From: Proteobacteria bacterium UBA2363
GTDB lineage: Bacteria > Pseudomonadota > Gammaproteobacteria > Xanthomonadales > UBA2363
Length of the DNA: 64,000 nt
Assembly (NCBI GenBank): GCA_002344355.1
Contig: DDTN01000015.1
Span: 1-64,000 of the forward strand
Direction: 5' to 3'
This document shows, piece after piece, positions 18,032 to 26,566 of the stretch. The notes under the pieces were generated by a model. That model ran no database searches. It saw only the letters and a list, made by a program, of their open reading frames with translations, and was not told the origin of the DNA. Numbering within the stretch: the stretch's first letter is position 1; every line of letters begins with the position of its first letter. A program made the translations under genes and the position numbers.

Positions 18032-18636
18032 GCCGATTCGCCACCCGGCTGGCGCGCGGTGCGCGCCGGCTGTGGATGAAGTATGCGATGCGCGGCGTCG
18101 GCGGCGCCGACGCCTGGCAGCGCCTGGACCACGCCTATGCCGTGCCCGATCCCTGGCACATGGACTCGGCGCTGGAACAGGCGCGCTTCGCCCAGACCAA
18201 CGCCCTGATCGCCGCCACCTTCGGCCGGGTCGGCAGCATCCTGGAGCTGGGCTGCGGCGAGGGCCACCAGACCCGCTGGCTGCGCGAGGTCGCCGACCAG
18301 GTCTGCGGCGTCGACGTCAGCGCCCGCGCCATCGAGCGTGCGCGGTTGCGCGTGCCGGAGGCCGAATTCGCTGTCGCCGACATCCACGGCCAGCCGTTCG
18401 GCGACTCGCCGGGCCGCTTCGACCTGGTGGTCGCCTGCGAGGTGCTCTACTACATCAAGGACATCCCGGCGACGCTCGAGCGGATGTCGCACCTGGGTCG
18501 CGACTGCCTGGCCACCTTCTATGCGCCGGCGCTGGTCCGGGTCGGACCCCACCTGGCGGCGATCCCCGACCTGCACAAGGACTGGATGCAGCACAACGGC
18601 GTGACCTGGCTGGTCTGCTGGTGGCGCAACCGGTGA
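18028..18636 (+). CDS. SAM-dependent methyltransferase (NodS-like)
   Basis: 202 residues. SILELGCGEGHQTRWL is SAM motif I, QVCGVDVSARAIERARLRV motif II, FDLVVACEVLYYIKDI the motif IV region. The pattern GCGEG...VDVS resembles NodS-type N-methyltransferases, so an amino sugar or other nitrogen may be the target (inference). ATG overlaps the J-domain stop by 4 nt, so the two genes are probably co-translated; asnB follows 17 nt later. Confidence 0.8.
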   Translation: MSRFATRLARGARRLWMKYAMRGVGGADAWQRLDHAYAVPDPWHMDSALEQARFAQTNALIAATFGRVGSILELGCGEGHQTRWLREVADQVCGVDVSARAIERARLRVPEAEFAVADIHGQPFGDSPGRFDLVVACEVLYYIKDIPATLERMSHLGRDCLATFYAPALVRVGPHLAAIPDLHKDWMQHNGVTWLVCWWRNR

Positions 18637-18653
18637 CCGGGACGCCCTGAGCC

Positions 18654-20603
18654 ATGTGCGGACTGGCCGGATTCCTGGGCGAGCCGGTCGCCGGTGGCGG
18701 GCAGCGCGCGCTGCTCGACCGGATGATCGGCCGCCTGCAGCACCGCGGCCCGGACGGCTTCGGCTTCCACGTCGAGCCCGGCGTCGGGCTGGCCCACGCC
18801 CGGCTGTCGATCATCGACCTGGCCACCGGCGAGCAGCCGATCCGCAACGCCGACGGCAGCACCTGGACGGTGTTCAACGGCGAGATCTTCAACTACGTCG
18901 AACTGCGCGCCGAGCTCGAGGCGCAGGGCCACCGCTTCTACACGCAGTCCGACACCGAGGTCATCGTCCACCTCTACGATCGCCACGGCGACGCCTTCGT
19001 CGAGCGCCTGAACGGCCAGTTCGCGATCGTCGTCTGGGACCGGCGCCGGCGGCGCCTGGTCCTGGCCCGCGACCGCGTCGGCATCCGGCCCCTGTTCCAC
19101 CGCCGCAGCGGCGGCACCTTCTGGTTCGCCTCGGAGATGAAGGCGCTGTTCGCGGCCGGCGCCGGGCAACCGGGCCTGGCGCCGGCCGCGCTGGCGCAGG
19201 CGCTGACCTTCTGGGGCACGCTCGATCCCGACACCGTGTTCGAGAGCGTGCACAGCCTGCCGCCGGGCCATCTGCTGAGCATCGAGGCGGATGGCCGCGA
19301 GCACCTGCGCCGGTGGTGGGACTGGGATTTCGACGCCGCCACCGGCGCGGGGGCGCGCTGGCGCGGCCGCGACCGCGACCGGGCGGTCGCCGAGCTGCGC
19401 GAGCTGCTGGTCGACGCGGTGCGGCTGCAGCTGCGCGCCGACGTGCCGGTCGGCGCCTACCTGAGCGGCGGCCTGGACTCCTCCGGCCTGGTTGCCCTGG
19501 CGCGCCGCTTCAGCGACGCCCCGGTGCGGACCTTCTCGGTGGCGTTCGCCGACGCCGAGTTCGACGAGCGCGCCCACCAGCAGGCGATGGTCGCCCACCT
19601 CGGCTGCGCGCACACCACCCTGGAGGTCGACCGCGCGGCGATCGGCGCCGCCTTCCCGCGCCTGGTCTGGCACACCGAGACGCCGGTGCTGCGCACCGCC
19701 GCGGTGCCGCTGATGCTGCTCTCGGCGGCGGTGCGCGCGGCCGGCTACAAGGTGGTGCTGACCGGCGAGGGCGCCGACGAGGTGTTCGGCGGCTACGACC
19801 TGTTCAAGGAGGCCAAGGTGCGCCGCTTCTGGGCGCGCCAGCGCGACTCGCGCTGGCGGCCGCGCCTGCTGGAACGGCTGTACGGCTACCTGGCCAACTC
19901 CCCGGTGCGCAGCCCGGCCTTCGCCCAGGCCTTCTTCGGACAGGGCCTCGAGCACCTGCATCGCCCGGTGTTCGCCCACGTGCCGCGCTGGACGACCTCG
20001 GCGCGCGCCCTGGCCTTCCTGTCGCCGCAGGCGCGCGCCGCCTGCGCGGACTTCGACCCGCTGGCCCTCGTCGAGGCGCGCCTGCCCGCACGCGCCGGCA
20101 ACTGGCCGCCACTGGCCCAGGACCAGTACGTCGAGGCGCACACCCTGCTGAGCGGCTACCTGCTCTGGTCGCAGGGCGACCGCGTCGCCATGGCCAACTC
20201 GGTGGAGGGGCGCGTGCCCTACCTGGACCATCGCGTCATCGAGTTCGCCAATGCCCTGCCCGCGCACTGGAAACTGCGCGGCCTGACCGAGAAGGACATC
20301 CTGCGCCGCGCCCTGGCCGACCTGCTGCCGCCGGACATCGCCGCCCGCCCGAAGCAGCCGTACCGCGCCCCGGACGCCGCCAGCTTCTTCGTCGACGGCC
20401 GGCCGCTCGACTACGTGGCCGACCTGATGTCCGCCGACCGCCTGCGCGCCACCGGACTGTTCGAGCCGGCCGCGGTCGGCCGCCTGTTCGACAAGGCGCG
20501 CGCCGGCCGGGTCACCGGCTTCGCCGACAACCAGGCCTTCGTGGGCGTGCTCTCGACCATGCTGGTCGACCACCTGTTCGTGCGCGGCGGCGGCCTGCCC
20601 TGA
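18654..20603 (+). CDS. asnB: Asparagine synthase (glutamine-hydrolysing) family protein
   Basis: 649 residues with both halves of AsnB. The N-terminal glutaminase domain starts MCGLAGFLG with the nucleophile Cys2, followed by LQHRGPDGFG and FNGEIFNYVELR. The synthetase domain has the PP-loop YLSGGLDSSGLVAL (Ser271-Ser277), TGEGADEVFGGYDLF and NSVEGRVPYLDH. Both active sites look intact. Members in exosortase-type polysaccharide loci (amidotransferase 1 type) are thought to amidate a sugar acid or other carboxylate on the polymer rather than make free asparagine; which applies here is not decidable from sequence. Confidence 0.85.
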   Translation: MCGLAGFLGEPVAGGGQRALLDRMIGRLQHRGPDGFGFHVEPGVGLAHARLSIIDLATGEQPIRNADGSTWTVFNGEIFNYVELRAELEAQGHRFYTQSDTEVIVHLYDRHGDAFVERLNGQFAIVVWDRRRRRLVLARDRVGIRPLFHRRSGGTFWFASEMKALFAAGAGQPGLAPAALAQALTFWGTLDPDTVFESVHSLPPGHLLSIEADGREHLRRWWDWDFDAATGAGARWRGRDRDRAVAELRELLVDAVRLQLRADVPVGAYLSGGLDSSGLVALARRFSDAPVRTFSVAFADAEFDERAHQQAMVAHLGCAHTTLEVDRAAIGAAFPRLVWHTETPVLRTAAVPLMLLSAAVRAAGYKVVLTGEGADEVFGGYDLFKEAKVRRFWARQRDSRWRPRLLERLYGYLANSPVRSPAFAQAFFGQGLEHLHRPVFAHVPRWTTSARALAFLSPQARAACADFDPLALVEARLPARAGNWPPLAQDQYVEAHTLLSGYLLWSQGDRVAMANSVEGRVPYLDHRVIEFANALPAHWKLRGLTEKDILRRALADLLPPDIAARPKQPYRAPDAASFFVDGRPLDYVADLMSADRLRATGLFEPAAVGRLFDKARAGRVTGFADNQAFVGVLSTMLVDHLFVRGGGLP

Positions 20604-20703
20604 GGGTGCGCCGTCGCGTTTTCCGGCGGCGCGCTCCGGCGCGGCGAAGGACGGGGCGTCGAACGTACGGTTGCGCCCGGGTGACCGGCGGCTGGTGGTC
20701 CGG

Positions 20704-22077
20704 CTACTCGAAGCCGCTGGCGAACACCTCGTCCGGCAAAGGCCCGGGCTCGTAGGCGGCGCCCTGCGCCCGGCCTTGCACTTCCCAGGCGGCGAACCCG
20801 TGGCCATCCGGGCCCAGGGCGATCCGCGGGTTTGCCGCGTTTTCCCCGGGAACCCGGCTCAGGTCGGTCAGGACGCCCACGCCGCCCGAAACCGGCGCCT
20901 GCCGGGCCACGATCACGGCCGGCGGCGCGACGATCGGGCAGGGCGGCGGCATCGGGTCGTAGCTCAACGACTCCCAGACCAGCCAGGCATGCCCGTCCTG
21001 GTCGACCGCCACGTCTGGCCGGCGATCCTGGGTTTCCGTCTCCGAGACCCGGGCGGCCGCATCGAACACACCGTCCGGACTCATCCTTGAAGCGAACACC
21101 GAGAAGCGGTCCGGACCGCAGGGCACGCTCGCAGGGATCACTTCGAAGGCCACCATGCCATGCCCGTTGGCCCCGAGCGCCGCTCGCGACCTCGTCGCAT
21201 CGGCGCCCGCGTCGGCCCAAAGCGCCTGCGGAGCGCCGAACGCTCCGCCCGGAGGGCGGTGGCTTGCGGCCAGACCCAGGCGGGCCGGGTTGCCGCCATC
21301 GCTGGTCATGAAGGTCAGGATCGCCGCCCCGGCCGGGTTGAGGGCGAAGTCCTGCGCAGCGTACGGCGGCGAGAACTGCACCTCACCGGCGAACTGCGTG
21401 GCGCTGGTTCCGGGCGGCAGCGGCGGCTGCTGACTCTGCATCCAGCCGCCTGCCGCCAGCCAAACGGCAGTCGCCCCGCGATCGGCGTCGATCACGCCGC
21501 GCGCGAAGGACAGCGCGCTGACGCCGGAGGCGGTCGACAACACCTGGTTGGCCCCGAACGTGCTGGTCGCCCCGGCCGGCCGCAGGGCCGCTCGCACCCG
21601 GGAGGTGCTGCCGGCCTCCACCCAGACCAGCAAGGCGTCGCCGGTGTCGTTGACCGCCAGGGTGAAGCCGGAGGCGTTCGCCGTGACCGTCTGGACCGCG
21701 CCGAACTGGCCGTCTGCCCCGGCGCTCCGCCAGGCGGCGCGGACCGAGCTGCCGGCGTTCCACGCGACCACGGCGTTGCCCTGCGCGTCGAAGCGCATCT
21801 GCAGCGTCTGCCAGTTGGCCCCCGGCTGTGGCGAGAGGGTCCCGGGACCGACCGGCCCTCCCGGCGGCCGCACGGCCAGCACGCGGACCGTGTTCTCGCG
21901 CCAGCTCGCGAAGCCGTTCCCGAGGGGATCCGCGAACAACACCAGGTCCTGGCCCGGATTCTGCCCTGATACCGGCTCGATCGGACCCCAGTTCGACCCG
22001 CCCTCGCCCCAGGCACCCGCCGGGGCGATGCCCGGGGCAAGCAGCAGGAACACCACCACCACGTCACGAACTCGCAT
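20704..22077 (-). CDS. Secreted protein of unknown function with FASGFE C-terminal tail
   Basis: 457 residues. MRVRDVVVVFLLLAPGIAPAGAWG is a typical signal peptide (residues 1-22, given as a region). The mature part is a series of beta-rich repeats built around W.ent and A.....G-A..vW motifs (FASWRENTV, NAVVAWNAGS, DALLVWVEAGS, GATAVWLAAGG, HGMVAFEV, HAWLVWESL, HGFAAWEV), suggesting a beta-propeller of about 7 blades. The protein ends PLPDEVFASGFE; the truncated protein at the right edge ends with a similar tail. No catalytic motif is visible. It is transcribed against the flanking genes and may be unrelated to the polysaccharide genes. Confidence 0.75.
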   Translation of the reverse strand: MRVRDVVVVFLLLAPGIAPAGAWGEGGSNWGPIEPVSGQNPGQDLVLFADPLGNGFASWRENTVRVLAVRPPGGPVGPGTLSPQPGANWQTLQMRFDAQGNAVVAWNAGSSVRAAWRSAGADGQFGAVQTVTANASGFTLAVNDTGDALLVWVEAGSTSRVRAALRPAGATSTFGANQVLSTASGVSALSFARGVIDADRGATAVWLAAGGWMQSQQPPLPPGTSATQFAGEVQFSPPYAAQDFALNPAGAAILTFMTSDGGNPARLGLAASHRPPGGAFGAPQALWADAGADATRSRAALGANGHGMVAFEVIPASVPCGPDRFSVFASRMSPDGVFDAAARVSETETQDRRPDVAVDQDGHAWLVWESLSYDPMPPPCPIVAPPAVIVARQAPVSGGVGVLTDLSRVPGENAANPRIALGPDGHGFAAWEVQGRAQGAAYEPGPLPDEVFASGFE

Positions 22078-22374
22078 GTCCAATCCTCCCGGGCCACACG
22101 GCCAACCGCTCGTCCGCAGTGGCGCAGGGAGGGCGCGCGGCGTGTCACCGGAAGGGGCGGGGCCGGGCGGGGCCGGCAACCCGCCGGGCTGGGCAGCCGG
22201 GCGCTCCGGACCCGCTGGATCACCGGCTGCGCGACCGGCCAGACGGCACCCACGCGTGGCGGCCGGCCGCCGCATGGATGCGGGCATCGCCCGGCCCGTC
22301 TGCACGACCTCCATGGCGCCTGCACGGCCGGCCCGCTATGTTGGTCGCGATCCTGTGAAGACCGGAGGTGACCC
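22078..22374. other. Intergenic region, no gene seen
   Basis: 297 nt of GC-rich sequence between the divergent secreted protein and the first carrier protein. The only clear signal is the strong ribosome binding site GGAGGTG ending a few bases before ATG 22375. A TATGTT hexamer at 22337-22342 could be a -10 box, but no -35 partner is visible. Confidence 0.4.
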
Positions 22375-22644
22375 ATGACCCTCGACGCGCCGGACGTCCG
22401 CGCCGACGTGCGCGGCTTCGTCCTGGACAACCTGCTGCTGGCCCGCGATCCGGCCGCGCTCACCGACGACGCCTCGCTGGTCGACCTGGGCGTGATCGAC
22501 TCCACGGCGGTACTGGAGATCGTCGTGTTCCTCGAGGAGCGTTACGCCTTCAAGGTCCGCGAGGCGGACCTGCTGCCGGAGAACTTCGGCTCGGTGGCGG
22601 CGATCAGCGCCTATGTCGCACGCCGGCTGGCCGAAGCGGCCTGA
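22375..22644 (+). CDS. Stand-alone acyl carrier protein 1
   Basis: 89 residues, acidic, four-helix carrier-protein pattern. GVIDSTAVLEIVVFLEE contains the DS motif; Ser43 should carry 4'-phosphopantetheine. ENFGSVAAISAYVARRL is the terminal helix. The DST variant in place of DSL is shared with carrier protein 2 (DST) and nearly with 3 (DSF), setting these apart from fatty-acid AcpP. It has a near-consensus GGAGGTG ribosome binding site. Followed after 5 nt by a PrmC-like methyltransferase, which suggests the two work together. Confidence 0.88.
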   Translation: MTLDAPDVRADVRGFVLDNLLLARDPAALTDDASLVDLGVIDSTAVLEIVVFLEERYAFKVREADLLPENFGSVAAISAYVARRLAEAA

Positions 22645-22649
22645 GCGGG

Positions 22650-23570
22650 GTGGACGCGCGACTGGATGCGCTGATCGCCCGCCTGCGCGACGGCGTCGCC
22701 TGGCTGCCGGACAAGCCCGAGGAGACCCCGGAGGGCAGCGCGCGCGCGCTGTGGCTGGCCGCGGCCGGGCAACCGTGCTCGGTGGTGGCGGCGCAGGGGG
22801 TGGCCGTGCTGCCCGCGCTGGACGCGGCGGGACTGGCCCGGCTCGATGCGCTGCTCGAACGCCGGCTGGCCGGCGAGCCGCTGGCGCACCTGACCGGCCG
22901 CCAGCATTTCTGCGGCCTGGAGATGCTGGCCGGCCGCCAGGCCCTGGTGCCGCGCGTCGAGACCGTCCTGCTCGCGCAGGCGGCGATCGCGGCGCTGCAA
23001 CGGCGCCCGGCGGACGCCGGCGAAGCGGCGATCGTGCTGGACGCCTGCACCGGCAGCGGCAACGTCGCCCTGGCGATCGCGCAGCACTGCCCGGCCGCCC
23101 GGGTCGCCGGTGCCGACCTCAGCGCCGAGGCCGTCGACCTGGCCCGGGCCAATGCCCGCTGGCTGGGCCTGGACGACCGGGTGCGCCTGCTGGTCGGCGA
23201 CCTGCTGGCGCCGTTCGCGGCCCTGGACGTGGCCGGGCGGGTCGACCTGCTGACCTGCAACCCGCCCTACATCAGCAGCGCCAAGGTGCCGCTGATGGCC
23301 GCCGAGATCGCCGGCCACGAACCGGCCCTGGCCTTCGACGGCGGGCCGCTGGGCGTGTCGGTGCTGTCGCGGCTGCTGGAGGAGGCGCCCGCCTGGCTGC
23401 GGCCGGGCGGCGTGCTGCTGGTCGAGGTCGGCCTGGGCCAGGGACCGGCGCTGCTGCGCAGGCTGGCGCGCGATCCGGCCTGGTCGAAGGCGGGCGGACA
23501 CGCCGATGCAAGCGGCGCGATCCGCGTGCTCGAGCTGGAGCGTTCCGACGCGAACCCGGCGACGGGCTGA
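22650..23570 (+). CDS. PrmC/HemK-like N5-glutamine methyltransferase homologue
   Basis: 306 residues from GTG 22650, five bases after the carrier protein stop. The fold is PrmC-like: LAHLTGRQHFCGLEML and ALVPRVETVLLAQ match the PrmC linker (R-P-E-T-type), VLDACTGSGNVALAI is SAM motif I, and CNPPYIS (Asn204-Tyr207) is the NPPY motif that binds the amide nitrogen of glutamine. The first 50 residues differ from the helical PrmC domain. Its place beside a carrier protein makes ordinary release-factor methylation unlikely; methylation of an amide or amine on a carrier-bound or sugar-bound group is my inference. Confidence 0.78.
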   Translation: MDARLDALIARLRDGVAWLPDKPEETPEGSARALWLAAAGQPCSVVAAQGVAVLPALDAAGLARLDALLERRLAGEPLAHLTGRQHFCGLEMLAGRQALVPRVETVLLAQAAIAALQRRPADAGEAAIVLDACTGSGNVALAIAQHCPAARVAGADLSAEAVDLARANARWLGLDDRVRLLVGDLLAPFAALDVAGRVDLLTCNPPYISSAKVPLMAAEIAGHEPALAFDGGPLGVSVLSRLLEEAPAWLRPGGVLLVEVGLGQGPALLRRLARDPAWSKAGGHADASGAIRVLELERSDANPATG

Positions 23571-23579
23571 GCGCGCCGC

Positions 23580-24788
23580 TCAGCGACCGGCCGGCTCCAG
23601 GCGCAACAGCTTCCCGTCGACCTCGTCGGTGAGCAGGTAGAGCAGGCCGTCCGGGCCCTCGCGGACGTCGCGGATGCGTTCGCCACGCTCCACCAGCAGG
23701 CGCTCCTCGTGGACCACGCGCTCGCCGTCGAGTTCGAGCCGGATCAGGCCCCGGCCGGCGAGCGCGCCGATGAACAGGTTGCCGCGCCAGGCCGGGACCA
23801 CGGCGCCACCATGGAAGGCCATGCCGCTCACCGCCGGGCTTTCCGGCCACCAGTGCAGCGGCGGCACCAGGCCCGGCGGCTCGGTGGCCAGCGCTTCCGG
23901 CACCGGCGCGCCGGAGTATTCGAGCCCGTGCGTCGCCAGCGGCCAGCCATGGTTGCCGCCGCGCACGGCGAGGTTGATCTCGTCGCCGCCGCGCGGGCCG
24001 TGCTCGTGCGTCCACAGCACGCGCGTCTGCGGGTGCAGGGCGGCGCCCTGGATGTTGCGGTGCCCGTACGACCAGATCTCGGCGCGGGCCCCCTCGTGCC
24101 CCACGAACGGGTTGTCCTGCGGGATCCGGCCGTCCGGATGCAGGCGCAGCAGCTTGCCCTGCAGGTGGTCCAGCCACTGCGCGGCGGCGCTGGCGCGGTT
24201 GTCGCCGAGGGCGACGAACAGCAGGCCGGCGTCGTCGAACACCAGCCGGGCACCGAAGTGGGTGCCGAACGAAAGCCTGGGCTCCTGGCGGACGACCGGC
24301 TCGACCGGGCCCAGCGAGTCGCCGTCCAGGCGCGCCCGCGACACCGTGGTCCCGGCCTTGTTGCCGCGCCAGTTGGCTTCCGACCACGCGAAGTAGACCA
24401 GGTGATCGTCGGCGAAGCCGGGCGACAGGGCGATGTCGAGCAGACCGCCCTGGCCGCGCACGAACATGTGCGGCAGGCCGGCGATCGGCGCCGAGACCGT
24501 TCCCGCCGCGAGGTCGATGCGGCGCAGGCGCCCGGGCCGCTCGCTGACCAGCAGGCGGCCGTCGGGCAGGAAGGCGAGGCTCCACGGATGTTCCAGGCCA
24601 CGGACCAGCTCGCGCACCAGGAACCGGCCCTGTTCGCTGTCGACCGGTGAGACCGGCGCCGTGGCGTCGACCGTCGGCGCGGCCGGCGGCGCGACCGGCG
24701 CGTCGCCCTGGCTGCTGCAGCCCGCGGCCGCCAGCGCCACGGCCAGCAGCCATCCCGGCCCGCCGACGGCTCGTCCTGCTTGCGTCAT
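23580..24788 (-). CDS. PQQ-dependent sugar dehydrogenase-like lipoprotein
   Basis: 402 residues. Lipobox LAVALAAAGC at the N-terminus (Cys about residue 23) marks a lipoprotein. The body is the soluble aldose/glucose-sorbosone dehydrogenase propeller: LEHPWSLAFLPDGRLLVSER, GGLLDIALSPGF, FGTHFGARLVFD, WSYGHRNIQGAALHP, EHGPRGGDEINL and NHGWPLATHG. These match the YliI/Asd family that uses PQQ. It is read against the neighbouring carrier-protein genes and is 38 nt from the divergent start of carrier protein 2. Substrate unknown; periplasmic aldose oxidation is the family role. Confidence 0.85.
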   Translation of the reverse strand: MTQAGRAVGGPGWLLAVALAAAGCSSQGDAPVAPPAAPTVDATAPVSPVDSEQGRFLVRELVRGLEHPWSLAFLPDGRLLVSERPGRLRRIDLAAGTVSAPIAGLPHMFVRGQGGLLDIALSPGFADDHLVYFAWSEANWRGNKAGTTVSRARLDGDSLGPVEPVVRQEPRLSFGTHFGARLVFDDAGLLFVALGDNRASAAAQWLDHLQGKLLRLHPDGRIPQDNPFVGHEGARAEIWSYGHRNIQGAALHPQTRVLWTHEHGPRGGDEINLAVRGGNHGWPLATHGLEYSGAPVPEALATEPPGLVPPLHWWPESPAVSGMAFHGGAVVPAWRGNLFIGALAGRGLIRLELDGERVVHEERLLVERGERIRDVREGPDGLLYLLTDEVDGKLLRLEPAGR

Positions 24789-24826
24789 AATCGGCGCCTC
24801 TTCGAGGGGTGAGGGGTGGGGACCGG

Positions 24827-25078
24827 ATGGACCGGCTACGGCAGATCAAGCAGTTCGTGCTCGGCAATTTCCTGTTCAGCGAGGACGAATCGGCGCTCGC
24901 CGACGACACCTCGCTGGTCCGGGGCGGCCTGGTCGATTCCACCGGCATCCTCGAGCTGATCATGTTCCTGGAGTCCAGCCTGGGCATCAAGGTGCCGCCG
25001 GAGGACATGACCCCGGACAACTTCGACACCGTGCTCGCGATCGATGACTACGTCGGGCGCCGGCTGGCGACCGCCTGA
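24827..25078 (+). CDS. Stand-alone acyl carrier protein 2
   Basis: 83 residues from ATG 24827, chosen over an in-frame GTG at 24809 because GAGGGGTGGGGA lies just upstream of the ATG. GGLVDSTGILELIMFLE carries the phosphopantetheine Ser38. NFDTVLAIDDYVGRRL forms the last helix. It ends 3 nt before the AMP-ligase at 25082, so ligase and carrier are a likely cognate pair. Confidence 0.88.
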   Translation: MDRLRQIKQFVLGNFLFSEDESALADDTSLVRGGLVDSTGILELIMFLESSLGIKVPPEDMTPDNFDTVLAIDDYVGRRLATA

Positions 25079-25081
25079 GCC

Positions 25082-26566
25082 ATGAACACGCTGCCGGCCC
25101 GGCTGGCCGCGCAGGTCCGCGCCGCGCCGGACCGGCCGGCGCTGGCGGCGGAACAGCGCAGCCTCGATCGCGCCGGGCTGTGGCGCGAGATCGCCGCGAT
25201 GGCGGCCCGGCTGGGCGAGGCCGGCGTGGCGCCCGGGGACCGCGTCGGGGTGCGGCTGGCGAACGGCATCGATGCGGTGGTGGCCTGGTACGGCACCTGG
25301 CTGGCCGGTGCCGTGGTGGTGCCGCTCAATGCGCAGGCCGCCGCCCGCGACCTGGTCACCTGGCTGGCGCACAGCGGCGCCAGGGTGGTGGTCGGCCGCG
25401 GCGACGACGCGGCGATCGCCGCCGCCCTGCCGGCCCTGCCCGCGCCGGTGCCGATGCTCGAGCCGGCAGGGCCGGTGCCGGAGGGTGCCTGTCCCGTCGT
25501 CGAACCTAGGGCCGGGGCGGCCGACCTGGCGGCGATCCTGTACACCTCCGGCACGACCGGCGCGCCCAAGGGCGTGGCGCTCAGCCACGGCAACCTCGAC
25601 CACAACACGGCGGCGATCATCGGGTACCTGGGCCTGGGCGCCGACGACCGCGGGGTCACCGTGCTGCCGTTCTGGTACGCCTACGGGGCGTCGGTGCTCA
25701 ACTGCCACCTGGCGGCCGGCGCCTTCCTGGCGATCGAGACCAACAGCCAGTACCCGCACCTGGTGGTGCAGGCGCTCGAACGCCATCGGGCCACGGGCTT
25801 CTCGGGCGTGCCCTCGACCTTCGCCCTGCTGCTCGAGCACGGCCGGCTCGACCAGGCCGACCTGTCCGCGCTGCGCTACCTGACCCAGGCCGGCGGCGCC
25901 ATGGCGCCGGCGCTGACCCGGCGACTGCGTGCCGCCCTGCCCCGCGCCCGGCTGTTCATCATGTACGGGCAGACCGAGGCCAGCGCTCGGCTCACCTTCC
26001 TCGACCCGGATCGCGTCGACCGCAAGCCCGGCGCGGTCGGCGGGCCGGTGGCCGGCGTCGAGCTGGCGATCCGCCACGCCGACGGCAGCATCGCGGCGCC
26101 CGGCGAGGAGGGCGAGGTGTGGGCGCGCGGCGGCAACATCATGGCCGGCTACTGGCAGGCGCCCGAGGCCACCGCGCAGGCGCTGCGCGATGGCTGGCTG
26201 CGCACCGGGGACCTGGGCCGGATCGACGAGGAGGGCGACCTGTGGCTGGCCGGCCGGCGCAGCGACCTGATCAAGACCGGCGCCCACCGCGTGCATCCGC
26301 TGGACGTCGAACAGGTGATCGCCGAGCTGCCCGGCGTCCGCGAGGTCGCCGTCTGCGGCGTCGACGACGCCCTGCTGGGGCAGGCGGTGGCGGCCCTGGT
26401 GGTCGCCGATCGGGCGCAGGTGCCCGGCGAGATGGCGGTGAAGGCGCACTGCCGCGCGCACCTGCCGACCTACAAGATCCCGCGCCTGGTGCGCTTCGTC
26501 GACGCCCTGCCGCGCACCGCTTCAGGCAAGATACGTCGAGCCGACCTCGCCACGGAGCTGTCATGA
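25082..26566 (+). CDS. AMP-forming acyl/aminoacyl ligase, partner of carrier protein 2
   Basis: 494 residues of the ANL superfamily. Core motif A3 LYTSGTTGAPKG (residues 153-164), A5 MYGQTEAS, A7 GWLRTGDLGRID, A8 GRRSDLIKTGAHRV, and A10 TASGKIRR with catalytic Lys483. All adenylation residues are present. Directly downstream of carrier protein 2 and overlapping the NAD-synthase-like gene by 4 nt. The enzyme should adenylate a carboxylic or amino acid and load it on the carrier, as DltA does for DltC; the substrate code was not deciphered. Confidence 0.88.
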   Translation: MNTLPARLAAQVRAAPDRPALAAEQRSLDRAGLWREIAAMAARLGEAGVAPGDRVGVRLANGIDAVVAWYGTWLAGAVVVPLNAQAAARDLVTWLAHSGARVVVGRGDDAAIAAALPALPAPVPMLEPAGPVPEGACPVVEPRAGAADLAAILYTSGTTGAPKGVALSHGNLDHNTAAIIGYLGLGADDRGVTVLPFWYAYGASVLNCHLAAGAFLAIETNSQYPHLVVQALERHRATGFSGVPSTFALLLEHGRLDQADLSALRYLTQAGGAMAPALTRRLRAALPRARLFIMYGQTEASARLTFLDPDRVDRKPGAVGGPVAGVELAIRHADGSIAAPGEEGEVWARGGNIMAGYWQAPEATAQALRDGWLRTGDLGRIDEEGDLWLAGRRSDLIKTGAHRVHPLDVEQVIAELPGVREVAVCGVDDALLGQAVAALVVADRAQVPGEMAVKAHCRAHLPTYKIPRLVRFVDALPRTASGKIRRADLATELS

